Origin: Paracoccaceae bacterium
Lineage (GTDB): Bacteria; Pseudomonadota; Alphaproteobacteria; Rhodobacterales; Rhodobacteraceae
DNA: 32,314 nt
NCBI GenBank assembly: GCA_023383015.1
Contig: JAHDXW010000023.1
Coordinates: 30,558 to 62,871, forward strand
Direction of reading: 5' to 3'
Within the stretch, counting starts at the first letter, position 1. Every line of letters starts with the position of its first letter. The notes under the pieces are model-generated. The model did not search any database. It was not told where the DNA came from and was given only the letters and a program-made list of their open reading frames with translations. Positions 28,130 through 32,314 of the stretch are shown here, in pieces. Both the position numbers and the translations under genes were made by a program.

Positions 28130-29404
28130 ATGCTTGATGAAACCCGTTCCGACTTCTCCCGGCTCCGTGAACGGGCAGGCATATCGGTTGAAGCCCTCGC
28201 GCCCCTCGTGGGCTATTCGCCCGCAACCCTCTATCGTTGGGAACGGGGCGAGGCACTGCCCCGGCAGGCCGCGCTTGTGGTGCTGGAAGACCTCGCGCGC
28301 GGGCAAGGCGTGGCCGGGGGCGGGCAGCCCGCCTTCCGGTTCATCGACCTTTTCGCAGGCATCGGCGGGATTCGCCGGGGCTTTGAACCGCTCGGCGGCA
28401 AGTGCGTCTTCACCTCGGAATGGGATCGTTGGGCCAAGCTGACCTACAGCGCGAACTTCCCGCATGACGATCACGAGATTGACGGGGACATAACCAAGAT
28501 CGAAGCGAAGGACATTCCGGCGCATGACCTCCTGCTTGCCGGTTTCCCGTGCCAACCTTTCAGCATCGCGGGCGTGTCGAAGAAGAACGCGCTCGGCCGG
28601 GCGCACGGCTTTGCGGACGAGACGCAAGGCACGCTGTTCTTCGATGTGGCCCGGATCATCGCCGAGCACCGACCGAAGGCGTTCCTGCTTGAGAACGTGA
28701 AGAACCTCGTGAATCACGACAAGGGGCGCACCTTTGCCGTGATCCTGCGGACCTTGCGCGAGCTTGGCTATCACGTCCCCGTGCCCCGCGTGATCAACGC
28801 GAAGGGCTATGTGCCGCAGCATCGGGAACGCATCCTGATCGCCGGTTTCCGCGAAGAGTGCGATTTCACCTTTGACGATCTGGACGTGCCTTCGCCCTTG
28901 AACGGGCCGAAGCTCAAGGCGATCCTGCACCCGGAAGACGGCAGCGAGAAGGGACCGGACAAGCACTATACCGATGCAACGGGGCGGGTGAATCCGAAGT
29001 TCATCCTGACCGATCATCTGTGGCGCTATCTGCAAGACTATGCCGCCAAGCACCGCGCGGCCGGAAACGGCTTCGGCTTCGGGCTTGTCGGGCCGGGGGA
29101 CGTGGCCCGCACGCTCTCTGCCCGCTATTACAAGGACGGCTCCGAAATCCTGATTGACCGGGGCGACGGGCTGAACCCGCGCCGCCTGACCCCGCGCGAA
29201 TGCGCCCGGCTTATGGGCTTCGACAAGCCCGGCGAGTCGGCCTTCAAAATCCCGGTTTCGGACACGCAGGCTTACAAGCAGTTCGGCAATTCGGTTGCCG
29301 TGCCGGTGATCGAAGCCGTTGCGCGGCACATGCTGCCCTATATCGCGGCCGAGGCCACGCAAGACCCCGCGCACCTGCAAAGGCGGCTGCCGCTCGTTGG
29401 CTGA
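28130..29404 (+). CDS. dcm: Dcm-type DNA (cytosine-5)-methyltransferase with N-terminal HTH
   Basis: 424 residues. Residues about 12-52 form an XRE-like helix-turn-helix (LRERAGISVEALAPLVGYSP, ATLYRWERGEALP). The methyltransferase follows: motif I FIDLFAGIGG (from Phe71), motif IV GFPCQPFS with catalytic Cys141, motif VI LLENVKN, motif VIII PQHRERI, then LSARYYKDGSEILIDRG, PRRLTPRECARLMGF and motif X QFGNSVAVPV. It follows E. coli Dcm closely along its length (SEWDRWA, GVSKKNALGRAHGFADETQGTLFF, shortened). It should therefore methylate the inner cytosine of CCWGG. The ATG at 28130 has AGAGG upstream; a TTG at 28112 is less good. The 3' end overlaps vsr by 8 bp. Confidence 0.94.
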   Translation: MLDETRSDFSRLRERAGISVEALAPLVGYSPATLYRWERGEALPRQAALVVLEDLARGQGVAGGGQPAFRFIDLFAGIGGIRRGFEPLGGKCVFTSEWDRWAKLTYSANFPHDDHEIDGDITKIEAKDIPAHDLLLAGFPCQPFSIAGVSKKNALGRAHGFADETQGTLFFDVARIIAEHRPKAFLLENVKNLVNHDKGRTFAVILRTLRELGYHVPVPRVINAKGYVPQHRERILIAGFREECDFTFDDLDVPSPLNGPKLKAILHPEDGSEKGPDKHYTDATGRVNPKFILTDHLWRYLQDYAAKHRAAGNGFGFGLVGPGDVARTLSARYYKDGSEILIDRGDGLNPRRLTPRECARLMGFDKPGESAFKIPVSDTQAYKQFGNSVAVPVIEAVARHMLPYIAAEATQDPAHLQRRLPLVG

Positions 29405-29864
29405 CGTTGTGGACGCCGCAACCCGAAGCCGGATGATGGCGGGCATCCGGGGGAAGGACACGCGGCCGGAAATGATCCTGCGGCGGGGGCTTCATGCCCG
29501 GGGCTTCCGGTTCCGGCTGCATGACAGGCGCTTGCCGGGCTCGCCCGATCTGGTGTTTCCGGGCCGCCGCGCGGCAGTTTTCGTTCACGGCTGTTTCTGG
29601 CACGGGCACGCCTGCCCGCTGTTCCGGCTGCCCGCCACGCGGCAAGAGTTCTGGCGCGCGAAGATCGAAGGCAACGCAGCCCGCGACAAGGCAGCAGAGG
29701 CGGCGCTTCTGGCCGATGGCTGGCGGGTGCTGACGATCTGGGAATGTGCCCTCAAGGGGCGCGGGCGGCTGCCTGCGGAGACGATTCTTGACCGCGCGGC
29801 GGAATGGCTCGTGAATGGCCCGGCGCGCGAGGAGATTGCAGGGGGAGCGTATGGCGGTATCTGA
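29397..29864 (+). CDS. vsr: Very-short-patch-repair endonuclease Vsr
   Basis: 155 residues. It nicks beside T:G mismatches that arise when 5-methylcytosine in CCWGG deaminates, starting repair. The TTG at 29397 is chosen because it yields (M)ADVVDAATRSRMM, like the E. coli start MADVHDKATRSKNM, and puts the catalytic residues on E. coli numbering. Those are Asp51 (GSPDLVF) and His64 and His69 in HGCFWHGHAC. The structural cysteines are kept, as is WRVLTIWECALKGRGRL near the end. The gene overlaps dcm by 8 bp, as the pair does in enterobacteria, and overlaps the nuclease gene by 14 bp, indicating coupled translation. Confidence 0.93.
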   Translation: MADVVDAATRSRMMAGIRGKDTRPEMILRRGLHARGFRFRLHDRRLPGSPDLVFPGRRAAVFVHGCFWHGHACPLFRLPATRQEFWRAKIEGNAARDKAAEAALLADGWRVLTIWECALKGRGRLPAETILDRAAEWLVNGPAREEIAGGAYGGI

Positions 29865-31089
29865 TCTGACGGATTGGCTCGGCGAGTTCTGCGCACCTGG
29901 CATCGCCCTTTGCGTGAAGCGGCTTTCGGGAAATGACACGCTCGCCAACCGGACGCATCAGGCAGGCCCCTATATCCCGAAAGAGTTCCTGTTCCGCATA
30001 TTCCCGGCGATCAACCGGACGGACGAGAAGAACCCGGATCACTGGTTTGAACTGGCGGTAGATTCGCACATGGACGTGCGGCAGGTCCGGGCGATCTATT
30101 ACAATTCCAAGCGTTCCGAGGGGCAGGCGAACGGCAGGGACGAAACCCGCCTGACCAATTTCGGCGGTGGAGCCTCGGCGCTTCTGGACCCGGAGAGCAC
30201 GGGCGCACTGACGATCTTCGCCTTTCCGCTGGACGAGAACGGCGCGGCGCTCCGCTGCCATGTGTGGGTGTGCCGCCACGAGACAGAGGAAGACATTGCC
30301 GAGGAGAGGTTCGGGCCGGTGGAGCCCGGGCGCTTTGTCATGTGGTCCCCCGATCAACCCGGGCTGTTCCCGCCCTTTGCCGCCCGGCCCGCCAGGTGTT
30401 GGCTGGAACCGGCCGAGATTCCGCCTGCATGGCTGGTTCAGTTTCCGACAGGCGCGGACATTGTGCGCAAGACGGTGGAGCTTCGGCCCGAGCACGGCAC
30501 ACCGCCCGACAAGCGGCTTCTGCGGCGGCGCGAGTGCGAGTTTGAAATCTTCCGAAGCGTGGAGGAGGCAACAGAGCTTCCGGCGATCCGTGCCGGGTTC
30601 GGCACGCTGGACGATTTCATTGCCCGCGCGCAAACGGTGCTGCAACGCCGCAAGGCGCGCTCGGGCCGCTCGCTGGAACTGCACACCCGGGAAATCCTGT
30701 TAGAGGAGCGGTTCCGCGAGGGCGTGGATTTCCAGCACGGGCCGCAATCAGAGCCCGGCAAGCGCCCCGATTTCCTGTTCCCCTCGCAGGCCGCCTATCG
30801 TGACCCGGACTTTCCCGAGGCCCGGCTTCGGATGCTTGCCACCAAGACCACATGCCGCGACCGCTGGCGGCAGGTGATCAACGAGGCAGACCGGATTCCG
30901 GTCAAGCACCTCCTGACCTTGCAGGAGGGCGTGTCAGAGGCGCAGTTCCGCGAGATGACGCAGGCCAATGTGCAGCTTGTGGTGCCCGAGCCCCTGATTG
31001 CCAAGTTCCCGCCAAGCATCCGAACGGACATTGTGACGCTTGAGAGCTTCTTGGGCGATCTGCGGCTTCTGGTTCCGGGTGCGGCTTGA
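29851..31089 (+). CDS. EcoRII-like type IIE restriction endonuclease
   Basis: 412 residues against about 404 for EcoRII. The N-terminal half (about 1-170) corresponds to the effector-DNA-binding, autoinhibitory domain, starting SDLTDWLGEFCAPG. The C-terminal half is the PD-(D/E)xK nuclease: RKARSGRSLELHTREILLEE (start of the domain), KRPDFLFPS with Asp307, MLATKTTCRDRW with Lys332, and NEAD with Glu345. The spacings of 25 and 13 residues match the catalytic D, K and E of EcoRII. A second lysine common in the family (TTCKDRW) is arginine here. LLTLQEGVSEAQFREM is also typical. It should cut at CCWGG, protected by the adjacent Dcm. The ATG at 29851 has GGGGGAG upstream and overlaps vsr. Confidence 0.9.
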   Translation: MAVSDLTDWLGEFCAPGIALCVKRLSGNDTLANRTHQAGPYIPKEFLFRIFPAINRTDEKNPDHWFELAVDSHMDVRQVRAIYYNSKRSEGQANGRDETRLTNFGGGASALLDPESTGALTIFAFPLDENGAALRCHVWVCRHETEEDIAEERFGPVEPGRFVMWSPDQPGLFPPFAARPARCWLEPAEIPPAWLVQFPTGADIVRKTVELRPEHGTPPDKRLLRRRECEFEIFRSVEEATELPAIRAGFGTLDDFIARAQTVLQRRKARSGRSLELHTREILLEERFREGVDFQHGPQSEPGKRPDFLFPSQAAYRDPDFPEARLRMLATKTTCRDRWRQVINEADRIPVKHLLTLQEGVSEAQFREMTQANVQLVVPEPLIAKFPPSIRTDIVTLESFLGDLRLLVPGAA

Positions 31090-31109
31090 ATGCTTTGTCT
31101 CGTGTTGCC

Positions 31110-31137
31110 TTGCGAAGGCGTCCCAAGCGCGCATAGT
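31110..31137 (+). promoter_or_regulatory. Candidate promoter for the DUF3800 gene
   Basis: TTGCGA (31110-31115), a 16-bp spacer and CATAGT (31132-31137) lie in the 79-bp gap after the nuclease gene. A further AT-rich TATTAT at 31152-31157 is too close to the start to be a normal -10 element. Confidence 0.35.
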
Positions 31138-31168
31138 GGGGCCTGTTCCCATATTATCCGAGGCGGCC

Positions 31169-32113
31169 TTGTCGCACCACTACACACTTTTCATAGACGA
31201 GGCAGGCGACGATAAGGTTGATCGCCTAAAGCCTGATTCCACGGATGGAAATTCCGAGTGGCTTTGCCTTGGCGGCTACCTTGTTCGGGCCGAACTTGAA
31301 CCAGACCTTGAAAGGCGGCGGGATGAAATCCTTGCTTCCTTCGGTGGACAAAAAGGCGGCACTCTCCATTATCGCAATCTCAAGCCAAAGAACCGGCTGA
31401 TTGCAGCAAGCAAGCTCGTGTCACCCGATTATCCCGCACGGGGCTTTGTGGTTTGTTCCTACAAGAAGACAATGATCGGGTATCACAACGAGAGGGCGGC
31501 AAACTCCACTGGCAATCCGCGCGATGTGCTGTTCAATTTCGTTGCCCGTCTCCTGCTTGAGCGCGTGACTCATTATGTCGTGAATGCTGCCCCCCGGCAC
31601 GGTATCCGCGATCCGGTCTTGCGCATCGTAATGGCGAGCCGGAAGGGGCATCATTTCGGGCAGTTCAAGGCATATATTGCCCAACTCATGAATCAGGCCG
31701 TGGCAGGAACGACTTTCCTAAACACCCGTGAAATCAAGGCCGGTGTGCTCCGGTGGAACCAGATCGAAAGGGCGACGGCTTCGCAGGTCCCCGGATTGCA
31801 GTTGGCGGATGTTCTGGTTAGCGCGTTCTTCCAGTCAATCGAACGCGCCTCCCCGCACTACGGGGACAAGGTTGCACGCTGCCTGCTTCCGTTGATGGCC
31901 GAGCGCCCCGCGCGCCGGGGAGTGCCCACGAGCCGGGCGAACGAGGGAGTCACATTCTATCCCGCGACCCGGGTTGCCAAGCTCCTCACAGAGGATCAAT
32001 CCGCCTTCTTCGCGCATTTTGGATACGACATCGAAGCCTTGAAAGGGCGGCAGGCTGTCAATCATGTTCAGGCGCTCTCTCAAGCTGACCGCATGTGGTC
32101 CCGGGGACGCTGA
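31169..32113 (+). CDS. DUF3800 protein, probable defence-related cargo
   Basis: 314 residues. The family start YTLFIDEAGDD, with the first acidic residues of a predicted RNase H-like fold, is followed by WLCLGGYLV, LHYRNLKPKNR and GFVVCSYKKTM. GLQLADVLVSAFFQSIE near the C-terminus carries the last conserved aspartate. Family members are predicted nuclease-fold proteins that recur next to restriction systems and in mobile elements; no activity is established. The TTG at 31169 is chosen because GAGG lies 5 bp upstream and the family motif begins about seven residues later. Upstream frame is open but unrelated. It is the last gene before the element's right end. Confidence 0.78.
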   Translation: MSHHYTLFIDEAGDDKVDRLKPDSTDGNSEWLCLGGYLVRAELEPDLERRRDEILASFGGQKGGTLHYRNLKPKNRLIAASKLVSPDYPARGFVVCSYKKTMIGYHNERAANSTGNPRDVLFNFVARLLLERVTHYVVNAAPRHGIRDPVLRIVMASRKGHHFGQFKAYIAQLMNQAVAGTTFLNTREIKAGVLRWNQIERATASQVPGLQLADVLVSAFFQSIERASPHYGDKVARCLLPLMAERPARRGVPTSRANEGVTFYPATRVAKLLTEDQSAFFAHFGYDIEALKGRQAVNHVQALSQADRMWSRGR

Positions 32114-32149
32114 CGGAAAGCCTGCACCAGACTGGCGATTTCCGTCACC

Positions 32150-32169
32150 GTGGCGACTCGGTGGCGATT
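32150..32169 (+). repeat. Right copy of the internal 20-bp terminal repeat
   Basis: Identical to 20260-20279 and in the same orientation. A third TGGCGATT copy lies at 32133-32140. This copy lies 68 bp inside attR, the left one 116 bp inside attL. Confidence 0.8.
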
Positions 32170-32182
32170 TACGCCCGAACGA

Positions 32183-32205
32183 GAAAAGCCCCCTTGCGGG
32201 GGCTT
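32183..32205 (-). terminator. Intrinsic terminator of the tRNA-Asn transcript, supplied by the element
   Basis: Read on the minus strand, AAGCCCCC-GCAA-GGGGGCTT is followed by TTCTC, so the stem ends in a run of four T. It lies 33 bp after the tRNA 3' end. It is element DNA, so it replaces the chromosomal terminator that the insertion cut off. Confidence 0.75.
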
Positions 32206-32237
32206 GCTCGTAATCCTCTGATCTTACAGGGGATTTT

Positions 32238-32285
32238 TGGCTCCGGCGGTAGGGATCGAACCTACGACCAATTGATTAACAGTCA
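32238..32285 (-). repeat. attR: 48-bp core inside the intact tRNA-Asn
   Basis: Perfect direct copy of 20096-20143. It begins in the anticodon stem and ends at the encoded CCA. The base-pair identity stops exactly at 32285/20143 and 32238/20096. Confidence 0.95.
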
Positions 32286-32312
32286 ACTGCTCTACCGCTG
32301 AGCTACGCCGGA
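32238..32312 (-). tRNA. tRNA-Asn(GUU), with encoded CCA
   Basis: 75 nt on the minus strand. Acceptor stem TCCGGCG/CGCCGGA, discriminator G and encoded CCA at 32238-32240. Anticodon loop CTGTTAA with GUU at 32278-32280, T-arm GGTTCGATCC. The 27 bases at the 5' side are chromosomal and the other 48 come from the element's attachment site, so the gene is rebuilt and should be functional. Confidence 0.96.
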
Positions 32313-32314
32313 AC

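Larger units (their letters stand above)
20096..32285 (+). mobile_element. 12.2-kb integrated element in tRNA-Asn with replication module and EcoRII-type cargo
   Basis: The element is bounded by a 48-bp direct repeat of the tRNA-Asn 3' part. The integrase gene lies just inside the left end and reads inward. All genes inside run rightward. Base composition drops clearly compared with the host DNA. The order is integrase, unknown 306-residue protein, AlpA-like DNA-binding protein, four small unknown proteins, primase-polymerase/helicase, repeat-rich origin-like region, small coiled-coil protein, Dcm, Vsr, EcoRII-like nuclease, DUF3800 protein. No relaxase, conjugation, capsid or terminase gene was recognised. 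The plan resembles phage-inducible chromosomal islands (int-alpA-primase/replication-ori-cargo), but the recognisable repressor of those islands is missing. A plasmid-like integrative element is the alternative. Confidence 0.88.

Noticed and set aside
27914-29461. 515-residue leftward open frame over dcm
   Set aside because: Antisense to a clearly recognised methylase; no independent support.
20096-32285. Complete prophage or conjugative element
   Set aside because: No capsid, tail, terminase, lysis, relaxase or type IV secretion protein is recognisable between the attachment sites.

Overview
The window is chromosomal DNA from a very GC-rich alphaproteobacterium. It is most likely a member of the Rhodobacterales (Rhodobacter/Paracoccus-like). 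The evidence is the gene order aroA-cmk-rpsA-ihfB-lapA-trpF, a class II EPSP synthase, a CckA-type hybrid histidine kinase with a perfect CtrA box (TTAA-N7-TTAA) in front of it, and many proteins whose best-recognised relatives are alphaproteobacterial. The genus cannot be fixed from this window alone.

Layout. Bases 1-117 are an abnormal poly-C stretch that cuts off the start of trmB and looks like an assembly or sequencing artefact at a contig edge. Bases 118-8075 are a mostly rightward housekeeping block: trmB (partial), aroA, cmk, rpsA, ihfB, a LapA-domain membrane protein, trpF, a leftward gene for a Gly/Pro-rich exported protein, and trpB. Bases 8086-9296 hold an operator-like repeat cluster, a small exported protein with a poly-aspartate tail, and a membrane-anchored LuxR-type regulator. 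Bases 9275-19354 are a leftward block: a DUF2237 protein, a CDGSH iron-sulfur protein, cckA, rsmB, guaB, a TDT/SLAC1-type transporter, a DUF2059 protein and typA. After that come about 740 bp of extremely GC-rich DNA without a gene.

Bases 20096-32285 are a 12.2-kb integrated element inserted in a tRNA-Asn(GUU) gene. Its GC content is visibly lower than that of the host DNA. It is bounded by a 48-bp direct repeat of the 3' part of the tRNA, and the intact tRNA is rebuilt at the right end. A second, internal 20-bp direct repeat lies just inside each end. The element carries a tyrosine integrase; a chain of small unknown genes joined by 4-bp stop/start overlaps that includes an AlpA-like DNA-binding protein; a primase-polymerase/helicase replication protein; and, immediately 3' of it, a dense cluster of ten CCGGAAA/TTTCCGG repeats that looks like an iteron origin. 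The cargo follows: a complete Dcm-Vsr-EcoRII-type restriction-modification operon and a DUF3800 protein.

The order int / alpA-like / primase-helicase / iterons / defence cargo resembles phage-inducible chromosomal islands and related satellites. No relaxase, capsid or terminase gene is seen. My main candidate for something undescribed is therefore a satellite-like, autonomously replicating integrative element that carries an EcoRII-family defence module. Each functional statement below is a family-level inference unless it is said to be seen directly in the sequence.
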